Source: Lacticaseibacillus thailandensis DSM 22698 = JCM 13996
GTDB lineage: Bacteria > Bacillota > Bacilli > Lactobacillales > Lactobacillaceae
DNA: 64,000 nucleotides
Assembly (NCBI RefSeq): GCF_001312865.1
Contig: NZ_BBER01000003.1
Location: forward strand, 62,001-126,000
Reading direction: 5' to 3'
Below are positions 49,303 to 59,937 of the stretch, piece by piece; within the stretch, counting starts at the first letter, position 1; each line of letters opens with the position of its first letter. A model generated the notes under the pieces. It was not told where the DNA came from and made no database searches. It saw only the letters and a program-made list of their open reading frames with translations. Position numbers and translations under genes: made by a program.

Positions 49303-50643
49303 CTAACCGCGATTCTTAAGTTGGTTCCGAATATCGGCAACCTCGTTCTTCAGGTCCTTGTCCGTCTTCAGCAACCCCTCAATTTTTTTCGTACGCGTGG
49401 ATCACGGTGGTGTGGTCCTTACCGCCAAACTCCTTACCAATCTTTGGTAACGAGCTATCCGTCATTTCACGGGCGAGGTACATGGCGATTTGGCGCGGCA
49501 TCACGATCTGCTTGACCCGCTTGCGGCCCAACAAGTCGGCGACTTCCACCTGGTAATACCGGGAGACAGTTTCTTGAATTTGGCGGATCGACAAACTGTT
49601 GTCTTTCTTGGCCACGTTGAGGCTCTTCATGCGTCGGCGGCCAGGCTACTAGTGATGGCGGCATGTTTTAAAGCGGCATAGGCCTTCACGCGAAGCAGCG
49701 CGCCTTCGAGTTCACGCACGTTGCTATCAACCTGACCCGCGATGTAAGTGAGCGCATCGTCGGGTGCCGAAATGTTTTCGTTGGTAGCTTTGCTCCGCAG
49801 GATGGCGATACGCGTCTCCAAATCTGGTGGGTTGATATCAACGGATAGCCCCCACTTGAACCGGGACACCAGGCGGTCTTCCAGGCTAGGAATCTCGTTA
49901 GGCAGGCGGTCACTAGTGAGGACGATTTGCTTGTTACGGTCAAAAAGGGCGTTGAACGTGTGGAAGAACTCTTCCTGCGTTCCGACCTTTTCGCCGAAGA
50001 ACTGAATATCATCTACTAATAGGAGGTCGACGTTACGGTACTCCCGCCGGAACCGGTCGCCATCATTATTACGAATGGAATTGATGTAGTCATTAGTGAA
50101 ATCTTCACTGGTAACGTACTTGATCCGAATGTCAGGATTGGTGGCCAACATCTGGTGCCCCACGGCTTGCATCAGGTGGGTCTTACCCAGGCCCACGCCG
50201 CCGTATAGAAACAGCGGGTTGTACAGGGTCCCGGGATCCTCGGACACGGCCAGCGCTGCGGCATGCGCCATTTGGTTGCCCTTCCCAATGATGAAGTTTT
50301 CAAAGGTGTACCGGCTGTTCAGACGGTCATCCCCCCGTGGGATGTCTGCCCGCGCATCACTATTGGTCGCGTTCTTTTGCGGCGTGCTGGTGTTGTCGGT
50401 AGCGAGCGTGATGTGGGGGGTGATTTCGATTCCGTTGTAGGCGTACGCAAATTCAATCACTTTAGTAGCTAAATTCTTGTCCCAGTAAGCTTTGTGTAAC
50501 TGATCCGGTACTTGTATTTCGAGGACGTTGTTTTCCAGGCTAACGGGTGTAGCCTGGCCGATCCAGGTTGTGTAGCTCATGGTGGTCATATCATTATGGA
50601 ATTTTTCGTCAATGTAAGACCATAGTTCATCCAGTGCGGCCAC
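49303..50643 (-). CDS. dnaA: Chromosomal replication initiator DnaA (frameshifted)
   Basis: ATP-dependent initiator, about 446 residues repaired. Domain [21 protein letters not shown]; the AAA+ domain has Walker [18 protein letters not shown] and Walker [15 protein letters not shown]; domain IV has the DNA-binding helix [20 protein letters not shown]. Breaks: one missing base near 49630 (AADALKSLNVAK) and one extra base in a T7 run (49383-49389). The start is a GTG at 50643 behind GAGGGGGAG; the open frame reaches 50676. It is flanked on both sides by DnaA-box clusters. Confidence 0.97.
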
Positions 50644-50811
50644 GGCAGCTCCCCCTCTGATTGATTTACATGCCAATTACGGCATATTATTCGTGATTGC
50701 CCGTATGACGGGCCTTTTACGCCGTTAAAAAAAACGGCTGGTGGGGTCAATTTCTTCCGCCACCGGCGTTAACGGTGCTGACTGGATATATTTTAGCAGT
50801 TTTGTAAGGAG

Positions 50812-51184
50812 TTTTCCACAGGCCACGCGGACACAAGCGTAAAAAAAAGTTCGTCCACACAATCCACCGGGTGGACAAAGCACATGTTCTCAGCCTTGTG
50901 GATAAGCGCAGGGCCAAGCTGGGGAAAACTGGATAACTCGGTTGCAAAAAAACGAATATTCACTCACTGCTTGTGGATAAGTAATGCTGCTATAGCGGCA
51001 TTTATCGCAAAAATCCACAAACGTTTTCGGAAATGTGGATAGTTTTTAAACACCGTGTGTATTCCCGATAAACTTGTTGATAAGTTTGGTATAAGTGACC
51101 AGGTGTAACCGGATTGCGAAAATTATCCACAGCTTTTGACAACGGGGACTGGTGGACAAGCTAGTTCCGTCAGCCTGTTGATAA
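50812..51184. other. oriC, dnaA-upstream part: DnaA-box cluster
   Basis: Consensus boxes TGTGGATAA at 50897 and 50972 and TTATCCACA at 51123. Near-consensus boxes: TTTTCCACA 50812, AAATCCACA 51011, TGTGGATAG 51034, TGTTGATAA 51075 and 51176. Together with the dnaA-dnaN cluster this defines a bipartite origin. The rest of the region up to rpmH (51185-51417) has no gene. Confidence 0.9.
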
Positions 51185-51194
51185 GTTGCCCAGT

Positions 51195-51217
51195 GAGTAG
51201 CCCGCTGGGGCGTACTC
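51195..51217. repeat. Dispersed hairpin related to the 113-bp repeats
   Basis: GAGTAGCCC-GCTG-GGGCGTACTC is identical to the left hairpin of the 19.5-kb array except for its four-base loop (GCTG versus TTTA). It sits at the right edge of oriC. Confidence 0.7.
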
Positions 51218-51417
51218 GGGGCCAGTTGACGGTTTCATGTTGGCCGCGGTTAGCGTGGGGTGGTTTATCAAACCCGTAGTGGTCTAGCGCACGCGCTACC
51301 GCGCCACTAAGTCACTGCCCGCCCCCGCAGTTAGCTGGCAGAACGATGTTCAACGGGTATAACGGGTATATAGTGGGTGCGGTGTATCATCGGCAAGGGG
51401 TGTTCAAGTTGAAATAC

Positions 51418-51446
51418 TTGACGGTTTCCGCGCGGACACGTATAAT
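51418..51446 (+). promoter_or_regulatory. Promoter of rpmH
   Basis: TTGACG and TATAAT are separated by 17 bases, 63 bases upstream of the start codon. Near-ideal. Confidence 0.9.
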
Positions 51447-51509
51447 ACTATTTTGTTTGAGTTTGTAATCTGTACTGAACATAAAAAGTTCATGCGAGGA
51501 GGTGCCCTG

Positions 51510-51650
51510 ATGACTACTAAACGTACATTTCAACCCAAGAAGCGTCACCGTGCACGCGTTCACGGTTTTATGAAGCGTATGAGTACTAAAAACGGCCGCC
51601 ATGTTTTGGCGCGTCGCCGTGCTAAGGGTCGCAAGAAGCTGACGGCCTAA
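51510..51650 (+). CDS. rpmH: Ribosomal protein L34
   Basis: 46-residue basic protein of the large subunit: [20 protein letters not shown] and [20 protein letters not shown] are diagnostic. Start ATG 51510 behind AGGAGGTG; the frame is open earlier without a ribosome site. It faces away from dnaA, as in almost all bacteria. Confidence 0.98.
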   Translation: MTTKRTFQPKKRHRARVHGFMKRMSTKNGRHVLARRRAKGRKKLTA

Positions 51651-51689
51651 AGCTAGCGTTGGGGCATTTGCTCCGAGAATAGTACCGTT

Positions 51690-51733
51690 AATAGGGACCG
51701 GGGACGTAAGAGTCCTGGGCCCTATTTTTTTAT
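51690..51733 (+). terminator. Terminator between rpmH and rnpA
   Basis: ATAGGG-CC pairs with GG-CCCTAT, then T7. It separates rpmH from rnpA, which has its own promoter. Confidence 0.85.
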
Positions 51734-51791
51734 TTACGGCGCGTGTCGCCTGATTGACGTTAAATTTTCGGTTGTGGTGCGCCACTACATA

Positions 51792-51821
51792 TTGTTGGGA
51801 GCTGATGGTGACTGGTATACT
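51792..51821 (+). promoter_or_regulatory. Promoter of rnpA-yidC
   Basis: TTGTTG and TATACT are 18 bases apart, 33 bases before the rnpA start. Confidence 0.6.
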
Positions 51822-51853
51822 GTTGGCAGGTTATAGGTAACAGGAGGATGGAC

Positions 51854-52239
51854 ATGGGTGTACGCAAGTCGTACCGCATTAAAAAAAGAGGACGAATTTC
51901 AAGATGTTTTTGACCATGGCCAGTCCGTGGCGAACCGCAACTTTGTGATCTACCACATTGCGCGGCCAGACGCTAAGCACTACCGTAGGTATCTCGGTGG
52001 GTAAAAAGGTGGGCCACTTTGCGGTTACCCGTAACCAGATCAAACGCTACATTCGCCAAACGTTATTAGAGTTGAAGGGGCAGTTGCCCGATCAGGTCGA
52101 CTTTCTCATCATCGCACGCAAAGGAGCGGCGGAACTCGACATGGCGGGGACCAAGCAAAACCTGATCCACGCTTTCGTGTTGGCGGGCATGTTGCCGCCG
52201 TCAGCATTAGGGTCAACGACACATAGTTCCAGCAAGTAA
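51854..52239 (+). CDS. rnpA: Ribonuclease P protein component (frameshifted)
   Basis: Protein cofactor of RNase P in tRNA 5' maturation. About 128 residues repaired. [19 protein letters not shown] at the N-terminus, then [20 protein letters not shown], the RNR-type basic motif. An A7 run (51881-51887) has one base too many; a second break near 51985 lies just before [10 protein letters not shown]. The start ATG 51854 follows AGGAGG. An open frame starting only at 51958 would miss the first third of the protein. Confidence 0.95.
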
Positions 52240-52271
52240 CGCTCAATACTTATTCAGTGGGGGAAAATCTC

Positions 52272-53103
52272 GTGAGAAAACAGACAAAACGTATCCTCGC
52301 GGTAGTCGCAATGCTCGGCCTAGTGTTGGTTTTGGCCGGTTGTTCTACCAGCCCGGTTACGAGTCACAGTACCGGCTTTTGGGACCGGTACGTCATCTAC
52401 AACGCCGCACAGTTCATTTTGTGGTTGGCCAAGCTCTTTGGCGGTAATAGTGGTGTCGGGATCATCGTCTTTACTTTGATTATCCGGATCTTGATCTTCC
52501 CACTGTCCTACATTTCCACGAAGAACATGACTAAGCAGAGCGAAATCGCTCCGCAAATGAAGGAATTGCAAAAAAAAGTACAGCGCTAAGGACCCGGCCA
52601 CGCAGGAAAAGCTACGCGATGAGACCCAAAAGTTGTACGCGGAGGCTGGCGTAAACCCCGTCATGGGTTGTTTGCCAATGCTGGTGCAGATGCCGTTCCT
52701 GTTCGCACTGTATCAGGCCATCTTCCGGACGGAGGCCCTGAAAGTGGGGCACTTCCTCTGGATGTCTTTGGGGAGTCCTGACCCCCTGTACATCATGGGT
52801 ATTCTGGCGGCGGTCTTCACCGGGCTCACGAGTTGGGTATCGATGATGGCGCAGCCGGTCCAGAGCAGCATGAACTGGATCATGGTCGCCGTAATGCCGA
52901 TCTTTATTTTCATCATGGCGCTGAGCTTACCCAGTGCCGTGTCGATTTACTGGGTGGTTACGAACGCGTTCTCCTTGGTACAAACGTTCCTGATTCAAAA
53001 CCCATTCAAGCTAGCACGGGCTCGTGAAGCTAAAGCACAGGCTGAAAAGGACCGGCAACGGGCATTACGCAAGGCCCGCAAGCGTGCCTTGGGACACAAG
53101 TAG
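52272..53103 (+). CDS. yidC: Membrane protein insertase YidC (frameshifted)
   Basis: Inserts membrane proteins with or without Sec. About 277 residues, the short Gram-positive form. A lipoprotein signal with the lipobox VLAGC is at the N-terminus; five helices follow, with the substrate-groove Arg in IVFTLIIRILIFPLSY, the coiled hairpin KNMTKQSEIAPQMKELQKKY, and a basic tail KARKRALGHK. One extra A in an A8 run (52570-52577) splits the frame. The start is GTG 52272 behind GGGGG. Confidence 0.96.
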
Positions 53104-53122
53104 TACGATAGTAAGTGATTGA

Positions 53123-53160
53123 TACGGGGCCGGGACGAGCGTTGTCACCGGCCCCGTTAG
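53123..53160 (+). terminator. Hairpin between yidC and jag
   Basis: ACGGGGCCGG pairs with CCGGCCCCGT. No T run follows, so termination is uncertain. Confidence 0.4.
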
Positions 53161-53194
53161 CATTGAAGCGTTAGGACGTTAATGGGAGGACACT

Positions 53195-53986
53195 ATGCCG
53201 CAGTTTGAGGGTAAAAACATCGCGTCTGCTATTGATACCGGTATCCTCACCATGGGGGTCACGCGGGAGCAGGTGCAGGTCCGGGTCATTCAGGAGGGCA
53301 AAGCCGGTTTCTTTGGCTTGGGGGCCCACCCGGCCATCGTTGAATTGACCCGGGTCGATCCGGTAACGCCGGAACCGACGGCGTCACTGGTGCGGACCGC
53401 CGCTGTTGAGTCGGCTGCACGGGCAGAAGCGCGTAAGAGTACGCCGGACCACGCCGACGAACGTGAACTGGCCCTGAATGCGGCTGCCTCGTCGGAACAG
53501 GTGGGCAGTCACGTCAGCAAGCACGCAGCCGCCAACCACGCGGCCGTGCAGGCCATCACCACCATGCTCCAGGCCGTGGGGGCCGACATGGGGATGAAGG
53601 TCACGGTCCGCCACGAGAAGGTGCATGGCGGGATGACGTTTCACCTTACCAGCAACCGGGAGGCGTCCCTAATTGGACGCCACGGCCGGACGATCAACGC
53701 TTTGCAGTTCGTGGCGCAGACGGTCTATGACCGCCATAGCCATGGTAAGTGGATCATGACGCTAGATGTGGGCGACTACCGTGAACGGCGTCGGGCCACG
53801 TTGCGGCGGCTGGCAAAGCGTACGGCGCTCGAGGTGGTTGCTACGGGCCGGCCCGTGTATTTAGACCCGATGCCTCCCTTTGAGCGGAAGGTGATTCACC
53901 AGGAGCTCGGCGATAATCCGCACGTGGAGACGCGCTCTGAGGGGCGTGGCGACGATCGCGCGGTGATCGTGAGCCCCCAGCGGTAG
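53195..53986 (+). CDS. khpB: RNA-binding protein Jag/KhpB (EloR)
   Basis: 263 residues: Jag-N domain (QEGKAGFFGLGAHPAIVELT), an Ala-rich linker, a KH domain with the GxxG loop in LIGRHGRTINALQFV, and an R3H domain near VIHQELGDNPHVETRSEGRG. Partners with KhpA to bind small RNAs and control cell elongation. Standard neighbour of yidC. GGAGG is about six bases before the ATG. No frame break. Confidence 0.93.
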   Translation: MPQFEGKNIASAIDTGILTMGVTREQVQVRVIQEGKAGFFGLGAHPAIVELTRVDPVTPEPTASLVRTAAVESAARAEARKSTPDHADERELALNAAASSEQVGSHVSKHAAANHAAVQAITTMLQAVGADMGMKVTVRHEKVHGGMTFHLTSNREASLIGRHGRTINALQFVAQTVYDRHSHGKWIMTLDVGDYRERRRATLRRLAKRTALEVVATGRPVYLDPMPPFERKVIHQELGDNPHVETRSEGRGDDRAVIVSPQR

Positions 53987-54101
53987 CCGCTTTTGACAGT
54001 GCCCGGGTAATTGAGTATATTTAACGACAGAATAGAAAACGTATTGGTTGGGTCGCGCTGCTACTTTGGCAGTGCGCTTCCGATCTAGTGACGAGGCAGT
54101 C

Positions 54102-54151
54102 AAAGTGCTTAGTCACCCCCGACGTGGTGGGGGTGGTGGGCGCTTTTTTTT
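54102..54151 (+). terminator. Terminator upstream of mnmE
   Basis: AAAGTGC and CACCCCC pair with GGGGGTG and GCGCTTT, then T8. It ends the jag transcript, or attenuates mnmE. Confidence 0.8.
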
Positions 54152-54188
54152 GTTCCCGTTACGAGTAATTACGGTAAGGAGGAGCGTT

Positions 54189-55577
54189 ATGAGTCAGAAT
54201 GTAACTGCGTTTGATACCATTGCGGCGATTGCTACGCCGCCTGGTGAGGGGGCCATTGCCATTATTCGTGTCTCTGGTCAGGATGCCATCAAGACGGTGA
54301 ACGCGCTGTTTCGTGGTCGCGACTTGACCAAGGTGGCCACGAACACGATCAATTACGGGCACATTGTCGACCCCGATACGCACGCCGTGATCGATGAGGT
54401 CATGGTCAGCGTGATGCGGGCGCCCAAGACGTACACTTGCGAAGACGTAGTCGAAATCAATACCCACGGGGGTATTTTGGCCACCAACCGCGTGCTACAC
54501 CTAGTTGTTGGCACGGGGGCCCGGATGGCCGAACCCGGTGAGTTTACCAAGCGCGCCTTTCTGAATGGGCGCATCGATTTGACCCAGGCGGAGGGCGTGA
54601 TGGATATTATTCGCGCCAAAACCGACCGGGCAATGGACGTAGCGGAGCACCAACTCGCTGGTGGTTTGGAGACCGAAATTCGCGCGACCCGCCAGAAAGT
54701 GCTAGACGTCCTCGCCCAGGAGGAGGTCAACATCGACTACCCGGAGTACGACACGGACCAGATGACGGCCCAGGCCATGCGCCAGTGTGCCGAGCTGGTT
54801 ATCAAGGACATTGACCGGTTACTCCAGACGGCGACGGAGGGCCAGATTATGCGTGACGGCCTGGCTACGGCCATCGTCGGTCGTCCTAACGTGGGAAAGA
54901 GCAGCCTGCTTAATTACCTCCTGCACGAAGACAAAGCCATTGTGACGGACGTGGCGGGTACCACGCGTGACGTGCTGGAAGAGTATGTCAACGTGCGCGG
55001 CGTCCCGTTGCGGCTGGTCGATACGGCCGGGATTCACGATACCGACGATAAGGTGGAAAAAAATTGGTGTCGAACGCTCCCGGGCGGCGTTGGCGGCCGC
55101 AGACCTCGTGCTGCTGGTGCTGGATGCCAGCCACCCACTCACGGATGAGGACCGCGAACTGTTACAAGCGACTCAGAAGCAACATCGCATCGTGTTACTC
55201 AACAAGCAGGACCTGCCGACCGCGTTTACGGCGGCGGACCTGGCAGAGTGGGTAGAACCGGCTGACGTGTTGGCGACCTCCGTGGTCACGACAGCGGGGA
55301 TGGACGCTTAGCAGAGCGTATCAGCACCATGTTTATGGGCGGCATTGCCAACCGGCAGGCCGAGGTGATGGTCACCAACGCACGGCAGGCGGGCTTGTTA
55401 CGGCAGGCCCGGCAGTCACTCCGGGACGTCCTCACGGGACTGGACAACGAGGTGCCACTGGATATGGTACAGATGGACCTCACGGATGCGTGGGACCGAC
55501 TGGGTGAAATAACCGGTGATGCAGCGCCCGACGAATTGATTACGACGTTATTCAGTCAATTTTGTTTGGGCAAGTAG
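54189..55577 (+). CDS. mnmE: tRNA modification GTPase MnmE (frameshifted)
   Basis: Partner of MnmG in making cmnm5U34 at the tRNA wobble base. About 463 residues: N-terminal folate domain with [21 protein letters not shown] domain with [17 protein letters not shown] and DTAGIHD; C-terminal FCLGK (the conserved Cys motif, usually CIGK). Breaks: extra base in A7 (55057-55063) and one missing base near 55307. The start ATG 54189 follows AAGGAGG; the frame is open earlier. Its stop lies 15 bases before mnmG. Confidence 0.96.
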
Positions 55578-55591
55578 TAGGAGGAACGATT

Positions 55592-57430
55592 GTGACAGAA
55601 CCAAAGGCAGTAAAAGAATTCGATGCGGCTACGTATGATGTGATCGTAGTGGGTGCAGGCCATGCCGGCTGTGAAGCTGCGCTAGCCGCCGCCCGGATGG
55701 GGCAAGAAACGTTACTCGTGACCCTTAATTTGGACATGCTGGCGTTTATGCCGTGCAACCCGTCCGTCGGGGGACCCGCCAAAGGGGTCGTGGTGCGCGA
55801 AATTGATGCCCTCGGTGGTCAAATGGGGCGCAACATTGACCAAACCTACGTACAGATGCGGATGCTCAACACGGGCAAGGGCCCGGCCGTGCGGGCCTTG
55901 CGCGCGCAGGCGGACAAAGCCGCTTATCACCGCACCATGAAGCATACGATTGAACAGACACCACACCTGACATTACGTCAGGGATTGGCGGAAAAGCTGA
56001 TCGTCGAAGACGGCGTTTGCAAGGGCATCGTGACCGCCACCGGCGCGCGTTACCACGCCCAGGCTGTGGTGCTGACGGCCGGCACGAGTTCCCGGGGCAA
56101 GATCATCATTGGTGAGTTAATGTACAGTAGTGGTCCCAATAATTCCCTACCAAGCATCCACCTGTCCGAGAACCTGGAGAAACTGGGTTTCAAGCTTCGC
56201 CGTTTCAAGACCGGGACGCCGCCGCGTGTGGATGGCAACACCATCGACTTTGACCAGACCGAAGAGCAGCCGGGCGACAAGGAGCCGCACCACTTTAGCT
56301 TTAGTACCCCGGATTCGGTGTACCTGAAGGACCAGCTGTCCTGCTGGATGACCTACACCAACAGTACGACTCACAAAATTATTCGTGATAACTTGGACCG
56401 TGCTCCGATGTTTTCTGGTGTCATTGAAGGCGTCGGTCCGCGCTACTGCCCGTCGATTGAGGACAAGGTGGTCCGTTTTGCGGATAAACCGCGGCACCAA
56501 CTGTTCCTCGAGCCAGAAGGTCGGGACACGGATGAGTACTATGTCGGCGACTTTTCTACGTCCATGCCCGAAGAGATTCAGTTGCAGATGCTCCACAGCG
56601 TGGCGGGACTCCAGAATGCCCGTTTGATGCGGCCGGGTTACGCGATTGAGTACGACATCATCGAGCCGTGGCAACTGCGGGCCAACCTGGAAACCAAGCG
56701 GGTGCAGAACCTCTTTACTGCCGGACAGATGAACGGGACGAGCGGGTATGAAGAAGCCGCTGGGCAGGGCCTGATCGCTGGTATCAACGCTGCGTTGCGC
56801 GTTCAGGGTCGCGATCCGTTCATTCTGGGGCGTGATGAGGCCTATATTGGCGTCATGATCGACGATTTGGTCACCAAGGGGACTAACGAGCCGTACCGCT
56901 TGCTGACGAGCCGGGCGGAATACCGTCTGATTTTGCGGCATGATAACGCGGACTTACGGTTAACGGACAAGGGCCACTCGTTGGGACTGGTCAGCGACGC
57001 GGATTACGCACGCTTCTGTGCTAAGCGCGATGCCATCAACGCCGAACGTGAACGGATTAACAAGGTGCGCATTAAGCCAGCCGTGGCTAACCCGTGGCTG
57101 ACGGCTCATGGTGATGCCCCGCTGAAGGACAGCGTCACCGCTGCTGAGTTCTTACGGCGGCCTGAGGTCGATTACGACGTTTTACGGCAATTAATTGACG
57201 TGCCCGATTTGGATCACCAGGTGCTGGAACAGGTTGAGATTCAGGAAAAGTACCAGGGTTACATCCGGAAGGACGAGCAGCGGATTGCTAAGTTACGCCG
57301 TCAGGAAGCCAAGAAGATTCCGGCCTGGGTAGACTACGACCAGATTTCCGGCCTGGCCACGGAAGCCCGGCAAAAGTTGAGTAAGATTGAGCCACTACGC
57401 TCGCCCAAGCGGGCCGAATCAGTGGGGTGA
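55592..57430 (+). CDS. mnmG: tRNA modification FAD protein MnmG (GidA)
   Basis: FAD-dependent partner of MnmE. 612 residues. FAD site [20 protein letters not shown], family segments [37 protein letters not shown] and the tRNA-binding region ending in a helical tail. The start is GTG 55592, seven bases after AGGAGG. No frame break in this large gene. Confidence 0.98.
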   Translation: MTEPKAVKEFDAATYDVIVVGAGHAGCEAALAAARMGQETLLVTLNLDMLAFMPCNPSVGGPAKGVVVREIDALGGQMGRNIDQTYVQMRMLNTGKGPAVRALRAQADKAAYHRTMKHTIEQTPHLTLRQGLAEKLIVEDGVCKGIVTATGARYHAQAVVLTAGTSSRGKIIIGELMYSSGPNNSLPSIHLSENLEKLGFKLRRFKTGTPPRVDGNTIDFDQTEEQPGDKEPHHFSFSTPDSVYLKDQLSCWMTYTNSTTHKIIRDNLDRAPMFSGVIEGVGPRYCPSIEDKVVRFADKPRHQLFLEPEGRDTDEYYVGDFSTSMPEEIQLQMLHSVAGLQNARLMRPGYAIEYDIIEPWQLRANLETKRVQNLFTAGQMNGTSGYEEAAGQGLIAGINAALRVQGRDPFILGRDEAYIGVMIDDLVTKGTNEPYRLLTSRAEYRLILRHDNADLRLTDKGHSLGLVSDADYARFCAKRDAINAERERINKVRIKPAVANPWLTAHGDAPLKDSVTAAEFLRRPEVDYDVLRQLIDVPDLDHQVLEQVEIQEKYQGYIRKDEQRIAKLRRQEAKKIPAWVDYDQISGLATEARQKLSKIEPLRSPKRAESVG

Positions 57431-57500
57431 ACCCGGCAGATCTTGCCATCTTAGCTGTATTTATTGAACAGGGCCAGCGGGTCAACGCCTAGGGTCAAAC

Positions 57501-57536
57501 AAAAAGCTCACCATCGGTTGATGGTGAGCTTTTTTC
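57501..57536. terminator. Bidirectional terminator after mnmG
   Basis: AAAAGCTCACCATC pairs with GATGGTGAGCTTTTTT around GGTT; it also serves the convergent gene. Confidence 0.92.
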
Positions 57537-57578
57537 GTTCCTTGGCTGGTGCACTGCTAATTATTTCCCGGGAAATAA

Positions 57579-57843
57579 TTACACTTCAAAGTCAAAGAAA
57601 GGATTGATCTGCTTTTGTAAGGCGTGAATCTGAATGAAATCAATGTCCGGGAACAGACGGTAGAGAAAACCTGCAAACGTATCCCTGCGGAATTTGTAAT
57701 CCATTCGGCCCATCCGGTGCAGCTTGGTACCGTCGTCTGCGTACTCCCACACTTCCAGATTGTATGTTTTTTTTCGGAGAGATTGTGATAAAAGTACTAT
57801 CATTGATGGCAATACGGTTCGTTAAAGTTGTTTGTTCAATCAT
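57579..57843 (-). CDS. Uncharacterised small protein (frameshifted)
   Basis: About 87 residues after removing one base from a T8 run (57767-57774): MIEQTTLTNRIAINDSTFIT, then TYNLEVWEYADDGTKLHRMG, a YKFRRDTFAGFLYRLFPDID stretch, and an FDFEV C-terminus. Soluble, not recognised. GGAGGGG is a few bases before the ATG. Convergent with mnmG. Confidence 0.65.
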
Positions 57844-58089
57844 GAGACCCCTCCATTGGTCACCCATCCCGGGATAGGTGACGCTGATTAATGCGCACTG
57901 CAAATTATAGCAGAGAATTAGGGCCATAAATATTACAAATAAAAGTCCACTTATGCTTGTGCAACACAATAATGATGATTGCTGCAGCCATTGGCATGGC
58001 TGGGATTACGCGTGCGGCTGTATTTCACAAGCCTGGTGTGCCGGGCTTATTCAGCACAATGTATATTTACCGGTAACGTTGCCTAACCA
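57844..58089. other. Intergenic region
   Basis: 245 bases. On the minus strand TATAAT (57904-57909) may be the -10 of the small gene. A hairpin AAGCCTGG...CCGGGCTT lies at 58030-58049. Nothing else. Confidence 0.4.
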
Positions 58090-58839
58090 CTAATGGACGA
58101 AGGTCTGCACAAGCATGGCAATGGCCGGGATACCATTGTTAAACATGTGTAGGCCAATCGAATAACGGAGGTCATGATGGTACCGGTAGGTAGCGGCTAA
58201 TACCAGACCAAGTGAAAAGTATAACAGGTAGGCAAGGGACAGGTGCTGTTCGTGCATGAACGCAAACAACAGGGCACTCGTTACACACGCCATAATGTTA
58301 TTTAACCGGTTATTACGCCGCCAGAACAGGTTCATGAAAATGCCGCGGAAGGTGAGCTCCTCGAGGAACGGTGCCAACAGTGCAATCATGACAAAGTAGG
58401 TTAATGGCATGTAATTAAAGCTGGACGTAATCAACTGTTGGTTGTGTGCCTGGGTAAAGTGGCTAAAGTGGTTGTAGCCCAGGTTAGCCCCAATGATCAC
58501 GGCGTACATGGTCACCAAGAAGAATAAACTTTCAATCCGAAAGCGACGACGGTGAATGCCAAGGGGGTTAGCCCGACGTAATTGCCGCCGGTATAGCCAC
58601 ATGAGTACGCCGAACTGTATCAGGGCTGCGGTAATGGTGATGAGGGCGAGCCACCAATCGTATTGGTGTAGCAGCTGGAGTTCAGTAATGGGACCGACCG
58701 CGGCGCGCAGCCAGCGCGTCACTATGACGATGGGAACTTGATAAAAGAAGAGGCCAATGGTGCAGACTGCCATCAGGAGCACAGACAGAGTTTGCCGGAC
58801 GAGCCAACGCCACGACCAGCGGAATTCAGCGGTTTGCAT
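58090..58839 (-). CDS. CPBP-family intramembrane metalloprotease
   Basis: Membrane protease of the CAAX/Rce1-like family, which in lactic acid bacteria often gives bacteriocin immunity or processing. 249 residues, seven or eight helices. Motif 1 EELTFRG (two Glu and Arg) is intact, as is FAFMHEQH and a later His in LHMFNNG. AAGGAGG precedes the ATG. No bacteriocin gene is nearby, so the role is open. Confidence 0.85.
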   Translation of the reverse strand: MQTAEFRWSWRWLVRQTLSVLLMAVCTIGLFFYQVPIVIVTRWLRAAVGPITELQLLHQYDWWLALITITAALIQFGVLMWLYRRQLRRANPLGIHRRRFRIESLFFLVTMYAVIIGANLGYNHFSHFTQAHNQQLITSSFNYMPLTYFVMIALLAPFLEELTFRGIFMNLFWRRNNRLNNIMACVTSALLFAFMHEQHLSLAYLLYFSLGLVLAATYRYHHDLRYSIGLHMFNNGIPAIAMLVQTFVH

Positions 58840-58880
58840 GTAGTGCCTCCTTAGTACCGGGCGTTATTTCCCGGGAAATG

Positions 58881-59815
58881 CTAGTAGCGAAAATAAGTGT
58901 CAAGAAAACTGGCGATGTGATTTTGATATTGGTTCGGATCCACCCAGTAACTCTCTGCGTGCGCGGCACCGGGGACCAGCCACAGGTCTTTGGGCCCACC
59001 CGCGGCCGCAAAGTTTTCGCGACCCATAAACGTGGGCACGTAGGTGTCTTCCTGACCGTGAATCACTAGCAGTGGCAGTTTACTGCGGCTGAGCGCCCCC
59101 GCCACGTCGACCGCCTTAAAGAAGTAGCCAAGGCGGCGGTAGTTGATCAGGCTCGCCAACGGAACAATGGGCCGCCGGGGAAGGTGAAAGACGTGTTTGA
59201 GTACGTAGGTGAATTCGCCGTCCAGACTGGAATACCCGCAGTCTTCCACCACGGCTTTGACCTGCGACTGCAGGTGCTTTTCGCCGCTCACGAGACTGAC
59301 CGTGGCGCCACCCATGCTCGTACCGAACAAGAGGATGGCTACCTCGCTGCCCAGATGGGCAACAATCTGGTCGATCCAGCGGAGGTAGTCCAGGCGGTCG
59401 AGCCAGCCAAAACTGATGTAGTTACTGCCCGAGCCGCCGTGGCCCCGGTCGTCCGGCATCAAGACGTTGAAGCCCATCCGGTGGAACATACGCGCATAAT
59501 TACTCATGGTGATACCAGTGCCCTTGTAGCCATGGCCAATCACCACGGCTTTGTGACTGCCTCGACACGGAACCCACAGGCACTCAGGCGTTCACCATCG
59601 GGCGCTTCCTGGTGCCACACGGCGAGGTCGGGCCGCATTTTGACCCAGTTGACGTCGGTGTAATAGTCTGGCGCATACTTGAGCATGGTGGCGCCGGCGT
59701 TAGGAATGTAGTCGATGCGCTTGAAGGCGAACTGGTAAAACTTCTCGGCGGTTGCTGCCAAGGCACCAGTCGCAATTAGGGGCACACTCAGTCCCACAAT
59801 GGTACGAGTCTTCAT
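58881..59815 (-). CDS. Membrane-anchored alpha/beta hydrolase (frameshifted)
   Basis: About 312 residues. An N-terminal uncleaved signal anchor (TIVGLSVPLIATGALAATAE), then a serine hydrolase with oxyanion VVIGHGYKGTG, nucleophile FGTSMGGA, Asp in HGQEDTYVP and His in PGAAHAESY. Close to the cell-surface hydrolases of lactobacilli. One base is missing near 59555 (VEGSHKAVVIGHG after repair). The start ATG (59815) is behind GGAAAGGA. Reads away from prs. Confidence 0.9.
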
Positions 59816-59874
59816 CGTTATGCCATCCTTTCCGTGACGATTACTAATAAGCACATTATACCTTAACGGGCGGT

Positions 59875-59902
59875 GGTGACGCGTGCACCAGTCGTGTATA
59901 AT
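59875..59902 (+). promoter_or_regulatory. Candidate promoter of prs
   Basis: A consensus TATAAT at 59897 and GGTGAC 16 bases upstream, about 40 bases before the start. Confidence 0.45.
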
Positions 59903-59937
59903 TGTTGTGATAATAAGAGTGGATTAGCGGAGGAAAT

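Noticed and set aside
51881-55063. Programmed slippage at A7/A8 runs in rnpA, yidC and mnmE
   Set aside because: The same one-base excess occurs at A/T runs throughout unrelated genes and is mirrored by missing bases elsewhere, so a base-calling artefact explains it better.
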